The notes under the pieces are model-generated. The model saw only the letters and a list, made by a program, of their open reading frames with translations, did no database searches and was not told the origin of the DNA. 64,000 nucleotides of DNA from G963665185 sp963665185 (lineage in GTDB: Bacteria > Desulfobacterota > Desulfovibrionia > Desulfovibrionales > Desulfovibrionaceae): positions 183,711 through 247,710 of the forward strand of contig CAXXPO010000008.1 in assembly GCA_963665185.2 (NCBI GenBank), given 5' to 3'. Of the stretch, positions 47,029-57,500 are shown in pieces; the stretch's first letter is position 1; the number at the start of each line of letters is the position of its first letter. The position numbers and the translations under genes are program-made.

Positions 47029-48333
47029 CTACCCCTTGCGCAGAAGGCCGGCGTAGAAGAACTCCTTAAGCGGGCTTTTGCTGGGGGTTTCCCACTCCAT
47101 AACCAGGTTCAGAGAGGGGTTTTTCCGGCAAGCACGTTGGAGCTGCTGGCCGTTTTCGTCCGGATTGAGGGTACAGGTCACGTAGGCAAGCAAACCGCCC
47201 TTAGAAAGGCAATTTGAGGCTTTTTCAATGATTCCGGCCTGTAAGGACCGCATTTTTTTCCCGTCCCAGGGTTTTCGCTTCCATTTGGCATCGGGGCGGC
47301 GGGAAAGCACTCCCAGGCCGGTACAGGGAACGTCCAGGAAGATGGTGCCAAAAAAGTTGTCGCGGACCGGAGGCATTTCCGCACTCGCAAGAATGGTTGG
47401 CAGGGGCATGCTCAAAAATTGTTGTTGTTCTTGAAAACTCGCCAACCGTTTGGCGCTGAGGTCGGAACAGAGGCTGGGGGTTTTGCCAATGGCGCGCAGG
47501 AGGAGCGACTTTCCTCCGTGCCCGCAGCAGGCGTCCCATACGGGATCGGGCCAGGCGTCGGTGTTCAGGGCCAGGACCGCGGCTTGCGAGGCCGCGCTTT
47601 GGCGTGAGACGGTTCCCTTGTCCACGAGGTCGTTCAGTTCGTCGTCGGCATTGGGAAAGGCATAGGCGCAACGGTGGTTGACGAGCAGGTCCGGTCTGCG
47701 GGACAGCTGGTCCGCGGCACGCCGGGCGTCTTCCTTCCAGGTGTTCAGGCGCAGCCCCAGGGGAGGGTGGGCCGTGGAGGCCTGGAGGTAGTTCAGGGCT
47801 TCGTCTTCGCCGTAGCCGTTGACCCAGAGGGAGACGATCCATTCCGGACAGGAGTGGAAGCGGCTCAGAAATGTGATGTGCGAGGGGCTGTCCGTCCGGT
47901 AGTAGTCGGGGTTGTGAACATCACCGCCCAGCCGCTGAATGGAGCGCAGAACCCCGTTGACCACCTTGCCCAGTCCCGGCCCGAAGTTCTGTTTGGCGTA
48001 TTCAACGCACCAGTCCAGACTGGCGTATTCGGGCACGCTGTCCAGGTTGAGCATTTCGTACACGGCCAGGCCCATGGCCAGACGCAGGTTGGCGGGCAGT
48101 CCTTTGGGGCGCCGCAGGTGCGAGCTGACAAGATAGTCGCTGCGGCCTTTCATCCGGAGGTAGCCATAGGTCAGCTCCGTGGCCAGGGCGGCATCCCGCT
48201 TGTCCAGTTCGTGGCCCTTTATCTGACGGTCCAGGGCCTCCTGCAGATCGAGGCCGCCCTGCAGACAGGATTCCAGGCATTCGAGCACGGCAGCCCGGGC
48301 CGGAGGGACACGGAAGGATTTTCTTGCATTCAC
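47029..48333 (-). CDS. rsmB: RsmB/NOP-family rRNA cytosine-C5 methyltransferase
   Basis: The product has 434 residues. An N-terminal NusB-like domain (about 10-140) is followed by the methyltransferase: SAM motif WDACCGHGGKSLLLRAI, motif IV IFLDVPCTGLGVLSRRPD with one catalytic cysteine, and motif VI AYVTCTLNPDENGQQL with the second. This places it as the 16S rRNA m5C967 enzyme type. It overlaps the DUF116 gene by four bases and ends the minus-strand translation operon. Confidence 0.9.
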   Translation of the reverse strand: MNARKSFRVPPARAAVLECLESCLQGGLDLQEALDRQIKGHELDKRDAALATELTYGYLRMKGRSDYLVSSHLRRPKGLPANLRLAMGLAVYEMLNLDSVPEYASLDWCVEYAKQNFGPGLGKVVNGVLRSIQRLGGDVHNPDYYRTDSPSHITFLSRFHSCPEWIVSLWVNGYGEDEALNYLQASTAHPPLGLRLNTWKEDARRAADQLSRRPDLLVNHRCAYAFPNADDELNDLVDKGTVSRQSAASQAAVLALNTDAWPDPVWDACCGHGGKSLLLRAIGKTPSLCSDLSAKRLASFQEQQQFLSMPLPTILASAEMPPVRDNFFGTIFLDVPCTGLGVLSRRPDAKWKRKPWDGKKMRSLQAGIIEKASNCLSKGGLLAYVTCTLNPDENGQQLQRACRKNPSLNLVMEWETPSKSPLKEFFYAGLLRKG

Positions 48334-49220
48334 GACTCGTCAGCCACCTTGACCGGCGCATCGTCTTCCGGTGAACCGGGAGAAGGCACGTTCTGTGCCG
48401 CGTCGATCTGCTCAAGTTGTTGTGCGGAGAGAAAGCGGCGGATGGCGGCTTCCAAATTGTCCAAATTGACAACGGTATCCAGGCATGGCCCGTGCGGACG
48501 TTCATTGAGCACGCCGTACACGGGAATGGGATAGGTGTCCTGGATGCCGGAGGAAAGATCGCGTTCGCAGGCCACGGCCAGGATCAGCCGGGGCCGTTTC
48601 TGCACCACGATGCGGCGGGCAATGGTGCCGCCCGTGGCAATGGCCATGGACACGCCATACTTGTCGCTCAGGCCAAGCAGGCCGCCAATGGGGCATTTGC
48701 CGCACCGTTTGCAGTTGGTCACGTCGTAGGTCAGGCGGTAGACGCATTTGCTGCGCTGCAGGCAATGGGGCAGCAGCAGGAGCATCTGCTCCGGGGTATA
48801 GGTCGCGTTGGCCCGGTCCACCAGCTCGTTGTTCACTTTGATGAAGGACGAGCGGACCTGTTGCTTGGAAAAACCGAGCAGGCGGCCCAGAATGGTCATG
48901 AGCGGCAGGAAGAGCTTGATGGTCAGTCCGCGCATGCGGCGGGAAAAGGGGATGTGCTTGCCCCACACGCTCAGGACCAGTCCGACGGAGCCCCAACTGA
49001 CGATGGCGATGAGCACGGCAAAGACGATTCCGAGAATCCAGGGGGCCAGGGGATGAATCTGGCGCAGGCCGATGTAGGGGATGACCCACAGCAGCACAAG
49101 AACGCAGCATACAAGCAGGCTCGTGGCCAGGGTCAGCCCGATGAACAGGCGCTTGCGCGAGGTTCCTGCTCTGTCTTCCAGGTCGGGATTTATGATGACG
49201 GATCGGATTGGATTCGGCAT
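48330..49220 (-). CDS. DUF116 membrane protein with Cys-rich cluster
   Basis: A 296-residue protein: two hydrophobic segments (about 25-48 and 58-85), then a cytoplasmic domain with CLQRSKCVYRLTYDVTNCKR and CGKCPIGGLLGLSDKYG, an arrangement of five to six cysteines suited to an Fe-S or zinc centre. LAVACERDLSSGIQ lies further on. This is the DUF116 family, of unknown function. It sits between fmt and rsmB in an operon of translation genes, but the linkage does not by itself prove a translation role. It overlaps rsmB by four bases. Confidence 0.85.
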   Translation of the reverse strand: MPNPIRSVIINPDLEDRAGTSRKRLFIGLTLATSLLVCCVLVLLWVIPYIGLRQIHPLAPWILGIVFAVLIAIVSWGSVGLVLSVWGKHIPFSRRMRGLTIKLFLPLMTILGRLLGFSKQQVRSSFIKVNNELVDRANATYTPEQMLLLLPHCLQRSKCVYRLTYDVTNCKRCGKCPIGGLLGLSDKYGVSMAIATGGTIARRIVVQKRPRLILAVACERDLSSGIQDTYPIPVYGVLNERPHGPCLDTVVNLDNLEAAIRRFLSAQQLEQIDAAQNVPSPGSPEDDAPVKVADES

Positions 49221-49317
49221 GTGGATATTCTGCCACAGAAACGTTGGGTTGGCAGGTGTTTTTTGCCACCTGCGCGGACCGTGGGGAACCGCTGCGCAGA
49301 CTCGGGGGCATTCGGCC

Positions 49318-50308
49318 TCATGAACAGGCTTTGGCTTCGCCCGTGCATTTGCTCAGGTAGCCGCAGTAGAATGCTTCGCCGCTCATGGGACGCTTGCCCT
49401 GGGGCTTGACCGTGGGCACGAGATACACCTTGTCGGCCGCGGCAATGGCCAGTTTGTCGCCTTCCAGTCCCATGACGGTCCCGGGGGCGACGCCTTCCGG
49501 ACGGTCGCCGCCTGTTTCGCCGGGTTCTATTCCCAGGCGGAGCGGCTCGCGTTTTTGGCCGGTGCCGGTTTCCGTGGGGGCCGCGGCCATGTCCACGAAG
49601 AAATACGCTCCCGGCCAGGGATGCATGGCCCGGATGCGGTTGTGGATGTCCGCCGCGGGCCGGTTCCAGTCTATGCGGCCTTCTTCCTTGGTCAGCTTGG
49701 CCGCGTAGCTGGCCCGGCTGTCGTCCTGGCGCATGGAGGTGAGTTTTCCCGCAACCAGCGTGTCCAGGGTTTCCGCCAGCATGCGGCCGCCCAGGTCGGC
49801 GAGCTGGTCGTGTATGGTCTGGGCCGAGTCGTTCCAGGCAATGCCCAGGGCGCGTTGCAAAAGCATGGGGCCGGTGTCCAGTCCGGCTTCCATCTGCATG
49901 ATGGTCACGCCCGTGGCGGGCTCGCCGTTCAGGATGGCCCGCTGGATGGGCGCGGCTCCCCGGTATTTGGGCAGCAGGGAGGCATGTACGTTGAGTGCGC
50001 CGTGCGTTGGGATGTCCAGTACGCGTTGGGGCAGAATAAGCCCGTAGGCGGCAACCAGGAGAACGTCGGGCCGGAGTGCGGCCAGCCTTGCAACGTCGGC
50101 CTCGTCCCGGAAGTTGACCGGCTGGAAAACGTCGAAACCCTGCTCCTGGGCATAGGCTTTTACCGGAGAGGGCTTCGTTGTCTGGCCGCGCCCGCTTTTG
50201 CGGTCCGGCTGGGTGTACACGCCCACCACCTTGCCGCCCCTGCCAGCCCGCGATGTGGCGCAGAACTTCGGCGGCAAAGTCGGGCGTGCCCATGAAGACG
50301 AGTCTCAA
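49318..50308 (-). CDS. fmt: Methionyl-tRNA formyltransferase, frame broken near the start
   Basis: Fmt formylates initiator Met-tRNA. Residues from VVGVYTQPDRKSGRGQTTKP through HASLLPKYRGAAPIQRAILN and GVTIMQMEAGLDTGPML are in one frame. The first 30 residues (MRLVFMGTPDFAAEVLRHIA and GWQG) are in another. They join if one G is removed from the four-base run at 50237-50240 (C on the plus strand). The restored gene starts at TTG 50308, overlapping the def stop by four bases (TTGA), with AGGA six bases upstream. As written the gene encodes no complete enzyme. Because fmt is normally needed for growth, a sequencing error is likely. Confidence 0.85.
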
Positions 50309-50814
50309 AGGCGATCCTGCTTGATCCATTTTTTCACCTTGTTGTCGTACAGGCTGCGTTTGAGCCGGGAAATGTGGTCGATGAACAGGGTCCCGCGCAG
50401 ATGGTCGATTTCGTGTTGAAGGCATACGGCCATAAGCTCTTCGGCTTCTTCCTCTATGGGATTGCCGTCCAGGTCCTGTGCCCTGACCTTCACCTTGGCC
50501 GCACGCGTCACCTTGGCGCGGCAGCCCACCACGGAAAGGCAGCCTTCCTCGGTGGTGACGCTGCCTTCGCGCTCCACGATTTCGGGATTCACCCAGACGC
50601 GAAGGTCGGTGCGTTCCTTGGGACCGGACAGGTCCGTGACCACCAGGCAGATGGATTCCCCCACCTGGGGCGCGGCCAGACCGATGCCGTCGTTTTCATA
50701 CATGGTCGTGGCCATTTCCGCTGCAAGCGCACGCAGTTCGTCGGTGATTTCGGCCACAGGTTCGGACTTTTTGGCCAGAACCGGATCGGGGTATTTGACT
50801 ATTTCTCGGGCCAT
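50305..50814 (-). CDS. def: Peptide deformylase
   Basis: A 169-residue metalloenzyme that removes the N-formyl group from new proteins. All three motifs are present: GIGLAAPQVG, EGCLSV with the metal-binding cysteine, and QHEIDHLRG with the two histidines. It begins MAREIVKYPDPVLAKKSEPV at ATG 50814. It overlaps fmt, and the pairing def-fmt is the classic one. Confidence 0.95.
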   Translation of the reverse strand: MAREIVKYPDPVLAKKSEPVAEITDELRALAAEMATTMYENDGIGLAAPQVGESICLVVTDLSGPKERTDLRVWVNPEIVEREGSVTTEEGCLSVVGCRAKVTRAAKVKVRAQDLDGNPIEEEAEELMAVCLQHEIDHLRGTLFIDHISRLKRSLYDNKVKKWIKQDRL

Positions 50815-50899
50815 GTTGTTCCCATCTTGAAAAGGGGGGCAGGGTCCGCCCCCCCACTGAAGTCCTTGGCTATTCGGCTCCGGCCGGAGCCGATGCAAA

Positions 50900-52718
50900 C
50901 TATTCGTCCGGTGTTTCCGTCTTGGGCTTTTCGCGCAAGCGCAGTCCCAGGTCCCTCAACTGGACGGTATCGACTTCCGAAGGACTTTGCGACATCAGGC
51001 AGGTGCCGCGCTGTGTCTTGGGGAAGGCGATCACGTCGCGGATGGACGGCGAACCGCTCATGATCATTATAAGGCGGTCCAGTCCGAAGGCAATGCCTCC
51101 GTGAGGCGGAGCGCCGAACTGGAGCGCGTCCAGCAGGAAGCCGAACTTGTCCTTGGCTTCCTCTTCGCCGATGCCCAGAACGCCGAGCATTTCGGTCTGG
51201 GTGGCGGGGTCGTGGATGCGGATGGAGCCTCCGCCGATCTCGTTGCCGTTGAGCACCATGTCGTAGGCGCGGGAAAGCGCCTTGCCCGGATCGGTTTTGA
51301 GCACGTCCATGTGGCCGGGCTGGGCGGAAGTGAACGGGTGGTGCATGGCGGTGTACCGTTTTTCCTCGGCGTTCCATTCCAGCAGGGGGAAGGCCGTGAC
51401 CCACAGGGGGGCGAACACGGTCTTGTCGATCAGCCCCATTTTCTCGCCCATCTTCACGCGCAGATAGCCCAGCGCCGTATTGACCATGTCTGCCGGTCCG
51501 GCCTGAAAAAAAGACGATGTCGCCGGGCTTGAGCCCCAGTTTGTCGGCCAGGGCGGCTTTTTCCTCTTCGCTGAAGAATTTTACGATGGGCGACTGCCAG
51601 GCGTCCTCCTTGATCTTGATCCAGGCCAGCCCCTGGGCGCCGTAGACCTTGACGAATTCGGTCAGGTCGTCGATTTCCTTGCGGGAAAGCGATTCGCCGC
51701 CTTCCACGCGCAGGGCCTTGACCAGCTCGGACTTGGCAAAAACCTTGAACCCGGAATCCTTGAAGATATCCGACACTTCCACCAGCTTGAGGCCGAAGCG
51801 GATGTCCGGCTTGTCCAGGCCGTAATCCTTGATGGCTTCGGCATAGGTCATGCGGGGGAAGGGAGAGGGGAGCTGCACGTTCATGGTTTCGGCAAAAACA
51901 CGGGTGATCATGTTTTCCGCCAGGTTCATGACCTGCTCCTCGTCCACGAAGCTCATTTCCATGTCTATCTGGGTGAACTCGGGCTGGCGGTCGGCGCGCA
52001 GGTCTTCGTCCCGGAAGCATTTGACCACCTGGTAGTAGCGGTCCATGCCCGAAACCATGAGCAGCTGCTTGAAAATCTGGGGCGACTGGGGCAGGGCGTA
52101 GAACTGTCCCGCGTTCAGCCGGCTGGGAACCAGGAAATCGCGCGCGCCTTCGGGTGTGCTCTTGTTCAGCACCGGGGTCTCTATTTCCAGGAATTCGTTT
52201 TCATCCAGGAAACGGCGGACGCTCTGGGCCACGCGGTTGCGCAGCATGAAATTCGCGGCCATGCGCGGACGGCGCAGGTCAAGATAGCGGTATTTGAGGC
52301 GCAGGTTTTCGCCCGCTTCCACCCGGTCCTCGATTTCAAAAGGCGGGGTGTTGGACGTGTTCAGCAGCTTCCAGTCCGTGACCGCCACTTCGATGTCCCC
52401 GGTTCCCAGATTGGCATTGGTCATGCCCTCGGGGCGGGGGCGGACCCGGCCCTTGACGGCCACCACGAACTCGCTGCGCAGGGTATGCGCGCGGCCGTGC
52501 GCAGCGGCGCTCACGTCCGGGTCGAACACGACCTGGGTCAGGCCGTTGCGGTCCCGCACGTCAATGAAAATAAGGCCGCCATGGTCGCGGCGGAACTGCA
52601 CCCAGCCCATCAGGCAGACGTCGTGGCCCACGTTTTCGGCGCGAAGCTGGTTCAGGTGGTGGGTACGCACCCATCCGGCCAGGTCTTCAACTTGGCGTAT
52701 ATCGTTTTGATCGCTCAT
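50900..52718 (-). CDS. aspS: Aspartyl-tRNA synthetase, frame broken two-thirds through
   Basis: The first ~400 residues have the class II features: an OB-fold anticodon domain (GWVQFRRDHGGLIFIDVRDR), motif 2 FRDEDLRADRQPEFTQIDME and the GAD insertion domain (VVEVSDIF region to IKIKEDAWQSP). After GDIVFF the frame shifts. The remaining ~200 residues, with HHPFTSAQPGHMDVL and motif 3 in GIAFGLDRLIMIMSG, are in the next frame. Removing one base from the seven-T run (A on the plus strand, 51506-51512) restores GDIVFFQAGPADMVNTALG and a protein of about 605 residues. The gene is essential, so the shift is probably a sequencing error. ATG 52718 follows AAGGAA; hisS is 66 bp upstream. Confidence 0.9.
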
Positions 52719-52784
52719 GGTGTTCCTTCTATCCCTTCTGTCCCGTGTCACGAGGTCGGTGACCCGACCGGAAAATGAAAAAAA

Positions 52785-54038
52785 TTATCCCCGCACCAGC
52801 GTCACGGCATGTTCCCAGGGCACAACCGCCTGGTCACCGGACTGAAGGTTCTTGACCACAACGGTCTTGGCATCCAGTTCCTCGCCCCCCAGAATCAGGG
52901 CGAAACGTGCATTCAATTTTCCCGCCCGGCGCAACTGGCTCTTCATGCTTCCGGCCGCCAGGGCGCATTCGCCGGAAAGGCCGTGGCCCCGCAGTTCCTG
53001 GGCAAGCAGCAGGCTTTGCCGCAAGCCGCGTTCGTCCAGCAAGGCGACGTAGAAGTCCGGCTGTTTCATTTCCCCGTTTTCTTTGGCTTCCAACAGCAGG
53101 GCAAGGCGCTCCATGCCGCAGGCAAAGCCCACGCCCGGCACGTCGGGACCGCCCAATTGTCTGACCAGCCCGTCGTAGCGGCCCCCGCCGGCCACGGACG
53201 ATTGCGAGCCGATGTCGCCGGAGACCACCTCGAAGGTGGTGGACTGGTAATAGTCCAGCCCGCGTACCAGACGGGGATTGCGAACATAGGAAATGTCCGA
53301 AGCGTCAAGCACTTCCAGAACCTCGGCAAAGTGGTCCCTGCATTTCGGGCAGATGTGTTCCGGCAGCTCGGGAACGCCCTCGATCGCCTTTTTGCAGCGT
53401 TCCACCTTGCAGTCCAGAACCCGCAGCGGATTCGTTGCCCGGCGGCGTTTGCAATCGTCGCACAGCTCCTCTTCGGGGATGGCCGCGAAAAAGTCCGTCA
53501 ACGCCTGCCGGAAACCTGGGCGGCAGTCGTTGCAGCCCAGCGAGTTGACCTCGAAGGTCAGCCGGTCCAGCCCCGCGGCCAGCAGGAACTCGTTGAGCAT
53601 CAGGATGATCTCGGCATCCGCCAGCGGCGAATCACTGCCCAATGTTTCGCAATTTATCTGATGGAACTGGCGCATGCGGCCCTTTTGCGGCCGCTCGTAG
53701 CGGAACATCGGTCCCATGGTGCACAGCTTGTACACCCCGCCGGGCTGGTACTGCCTGGACTCGATGAAGGCCCGCATCACGCCTGCCGTGGCTTCGGGGC
53801 GCATGGTCAGGGAACGGCCCTTGCGGTCGGGAAAGGTGTACATCTCCTTGCCCACAACGTCCGTGTCCTCGCCTATGCCCTTGGAAAACACCTCGGTGTG
53901 CTCCAGGATGGGAGTGCGCAACTCGCCGAAACCGTACTTGAAAAAGACCGATCTGGCCGTGCTCTCCAGAAACGTGAAACGGTCGCTGTCCGGAGAAAAC
54001 AGGTCGGCAAATCCCTTTATTTTCTGAATGCTGCTCAT
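52785..54038 (-). CDS. hisS: Histidyl-tRNA synthetase
   Basis: The product has 417 residues. It has the class II motif 2 FRYERPQKGRMRQFHQINCE, the histidine-specific RLVRGLDYYQSTTFEVVSGD and the GGGRYDGLVRQLGGPDVPGVGF motif 3 region, then the C-terminal anticodon domain (GEELDAKTVVVKNLQSGDQA). A zinc-ribbon-like insertion with CDDCKRRR and CPKCRDHF is typical of this bacterial group. ATG 54038 follows GGAG; the frame is open 80 codons further but the extra sequence is repeat DNA. It is the first gene of a translation operon. Confidence 0.94.
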   Translation of the reverse strand: MSSIQKIKGFADLFSPDSDRFTFLESTARSVFFKYGFGELRTPILEHTEVFSKGIGEDTDVVGKEMYTFPDRKGRSLTMRPEATAGVMRAFIESRQYQPGGVYKLCTMGPMFRYERPQKGRMRQFHQINCETLGSDSPLADAEIILMLNEFLLAAGLDRLTFEVNSLGCNDCRPGFRQALTDFFAAIPEEELCDDCKRRRATNPLRVLDCKVERCKKAIEGVPELPEHICPKCRDHFAEVLEVLDASDISYVRNPRLVRGLDYYQSTTFEVVSGDIGSQSSVAGGGRYDGLVRQLGGPDVPGVGFACGMERLALLLEAKENGEMKQPDFYVALLDERGLRQSLLLAQELRGHGLSGECALAAGSMKSQLRRAGKLNARFALILGGEELDAKTVVVKNLQSGDQAVVPWEHAVTLVRG

Positions 54039-54555
54039 TGAATACTCCAAATGTGGCTCAAACCGAATTTGATTAGTGGATTCGCGGGGTGTTGTCAAAG
54101 CTGGAGGCAGGGAACCGGGGGCGTTGTTCCCGCACCCTTCCCTTCGGGAACCAGTGGCGCTGCCTCTGTATCCGCCAGGGGCATGATGTCCCCGGACCCG
54201 TCCCGGTTGCGGTCTGGCTTTACCCGGTCTGTGTGTTTTCCCCTGGCTTGCCCAGCCATGGGGCGGAGTGGGTTGCAATTACAGAAAACAACGTCCTGAT
54301 ACAATGCATGGATTTGTAATCTGTTCCCTGCCTGCATTGCATGACAAGGGCCTGCAAGCACGCATTCTGCATCTTCGGGTGTTTTTTCCGCAACTGAAGG
54401 GAGAAATCTGCTGGCCGGACCCAGCCCCCTTGGTTGACGGACGACCCGTGAACGAATGACCCGAATTGTACGTCGTTTGGCGGACAGACACGGCCAACAG
54501 AGGATGGTATCGACGCCATAATTCCATCTATTTAAGCCAAAGTAGGAGTTCTTTC
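54039..54555. other. Intergenic region between hisS and the RTX gene
   Basis: No gene is supported. It carries the promoters of two divergent genes and, around 54110-54210, GC-rich repeat text related to 46640-46740 (CCAGGGGCATGATG, 54175-54188). The right end supplies TAGGAG for the RTX gene. I do not see a clear sigma-54 or other named promoter. Confidence 0.5.
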
Positions 54556-57500
54556 ATGGCAAAAATCAACAAAATTATAGGCACATCAGGCCCGGACAGC
54601 CTCGAAGGCACCTCTGGGAGTGACAGTATCGAAGCCCTGGCGGGCGAGGATACCATTGTGGCGAAGCAGGGCGGCGACGGCTTTCTCAACGCCGGAGCGA
54701 ACGACGACGTCATCGGCATGGGGGCGCAGCTGACCTCCGCCGACACCATCGAGGGCGGCGAGGGCCACGACATCCTGTACTTTTCCGATGCCAACAAGGC
54801 CTCGGACGATCTGGACAACGTCCGCAACGTGGAACACATCGTCCTGGGCGACGCGGCCACCAACATCACGGCAAGGTATTCCCTGGTCGCGGCAGGCTCC
54901 ACGCTGGACATAGACGGTTCCAGGCTGACGAATTCCATGACCTTCAACGGAGCGGCCGTTGTGGTGGGCAGCTTCAATATCACCGCCGGCAAGGGCAACG
55001 ACGTCATCACCGGCGGCTCCCTGAACGATACGCTCATAGGCAAGCTGGGGGGCAACGACACCATCCTTGCCGGCAACGGCGACGACGTCATCGGCATGGG
55101 CAGGCACATGACCGCCGCCGACAAGATCGACGGCGGCGCGGGGACCGACACCCTGTGGCTGAAGGACGACGACTCCGCCGCCACCACCCTGGACCAGGTC
55201 ACCAATGTCGAAATCATCAACTTCGCCGACGTCCAGACCAACGTCACGACCGTCGATGGCCTGGTCGCTTCCGGCAAGACCCTGAGCGTGGACGCCTCCC
55301 GCATTCTCACCTCCACCCTCACCTGGAACGGCGCGGCGGAAAGCAACGGCCATTTCAACATTCAGGGCGGCGCCAACGCCGACACCATCACCGGCGGTTC
55401 CCAGGCCGATACCATCATTGGCGGTTCGGGCGACGACATCATTGCCGGATCGGGCGGCAGCGACTGCCTCAAGGGCCGCGACGGCGACGACATCTTCAAT
55501 GTCGGAACCCATCTGAACAAAAACGCCACGGTCAACGGCGGCGACGGCAACGATACGCTGAATTACCAAGGCTCGGCCACTGCCGCGACATCCGACCTGA
55601 ACCGCGTGCAGAACGTGGAGACGATTGCCTTTGTGGACGGGGCCTCCGTAAGCCTCAAGAGCGTGGACAGCAACGTCTATGCAGGACAGACCCTGACCGT
55701 GGACGGCTCCGGGCTGACCGGGACAAACAGCCTGACCTGGGACGGCTCGGCCGAAACCGACGGAAACTTCGTCATCAGGGGCGGCAAGGCCGGGGACGCG
55801 ATCACCGCCGGGCAGGGCGCGGACAGCATCGACGGCGGCGACGGAGACGATACCTTCAGCTTCAAGACCTATCTCCAGTCCGATGATACCGTGATCGGCG
55901 GCAACGGCTCGGATACGCTGAAGTTCACGGACAACGGCAAGGGCGACAGCGAACTCAGAAATGTTTCCGGCGTGGAAAAAATCGAGCTCGGCAACGCCGC
56001 AACCGACGTCAGGATCTGGGACGATAACGTCGCAGCCGGGCAACTGCTCGCTATCGGGGCGAATGTCGGCACCTCGGCGTCCCTGACCCATATTGGCGGC
56101 AGCGTGGTCATCGACGGCTCGGCCGAAACCGACGGCAGGCTCGCCATCTACGGCGGCAGGAATGCCGATACCATCACCGGCGGTGCGCAGAACGACACCA
56201 TCGAGACCGGAACCGGCAACGATACCATTGTCGCCAGGTTCGGAGGTAACGACAGCGTGGATGCCGGTGCCGGGAACGACACCATCGGCTTCGGCAAAAC
56301 CCTGGACCAGAACGACACCGTGGTCGGTGGAGCCGGCAACGATACCCTGTGGTTCACGGACGACACTTGGTCGGGGGCGCGTCAGGAGATTTTTGCGTCC
56401 GAGTACGGGACGTGGTTTGCGGCGAATACGCCTGAACTCTACAAGCTCCGTAATATGAGGGGCATTGAAAACATAAAACTGGGCGATGCCGACACGGCCA
56501 TTGCCTTTGGAGATTTTCCAGTCCTCGAGGTGGCCGGCACGCTGACCGTGGACGGCTCCGCGATCACGGCCAAGAATTCCCTGAGTTTTTCGGCGTATAC
56601 TCCTGGTGGCGGCGCTTCCATGGGCTACGCCGGGGGCCTTGTCGTCACCGGCGGGGCGGGCGACGATTGCATTTATACAGGGAGTGGGGCCTCTACCGTC
56701 AACGGCGGCGCGGGCAACGACCTCATTGTCAATCAAGGGAGCATCCCTGGGGATAGCCACCTGCTGCATGGCGGGGCCGGTGACGATACCATATTGTTGG
56801 CAATCAATGGTGGTGCCATCGAATCTCTCGACGGCGGCGAAGGGACCGACACGGTGAAGTTGCTCAAGGAGGATCACCAAGGGCTCAGAGTCGACTCCTT
56901 TGTCAATATTGAGAACATCGAGATCATCAATCTCGGGTCTGCGGCCAAGACCACAGTGGCCGCATCGCTCGTTTCCGGAAAGACGCTCAATGTCAGCGGC
57001 GGCACGCTGGGGGTCAAGGGGGTTGGCACCACGGCTGCCACCATCGACGCTTCCGGCCTGACCATTGCCGACGGAGCCGGCTGCGTCCTGGAGGGGACCG
57101 ACCTTGCCGACACCATCAAGAGCGTGGCCTCCGGCGATTGTCAGATTTTTGGGAATGGCGGCGCGGACACGATAGCGCTCGGGGGCGGAAAGGATTCCCT
57201 GATGTATTCTGCCCCCACGGACGGCGGGGCGACCGGGGATGTGATCAGCTCCTTTGTATCGGCGGACGATGGGATCTTCGTTAAAGACAGTTTGGTGTCA
57301 GTATTCAAAGTCATAGGAAGTGTGGCAACGCCGGCTTCGTTGGAAATTGGTTCAAACGGTATAGGTTTTCTTTTCGACACGAACAACACGGGTGATAAGG
57401 CCGTGACTTCGGCGAATCTGGCTAATCTGGGCAAGGTTGCCGACCAATTGAATGCGGCGTTTTCCTTTACGGCTCCTCATGGGCTGACTTATTCCACTGT

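Noticed and set aside
54586..56880. A 764-codon open frame opposite the RTX gene
   Set aside because: The regular RTX repeats force a long antisense frame. It has no ribosome-binding site or recognisable domain, and the plus-strand protein is convincing.
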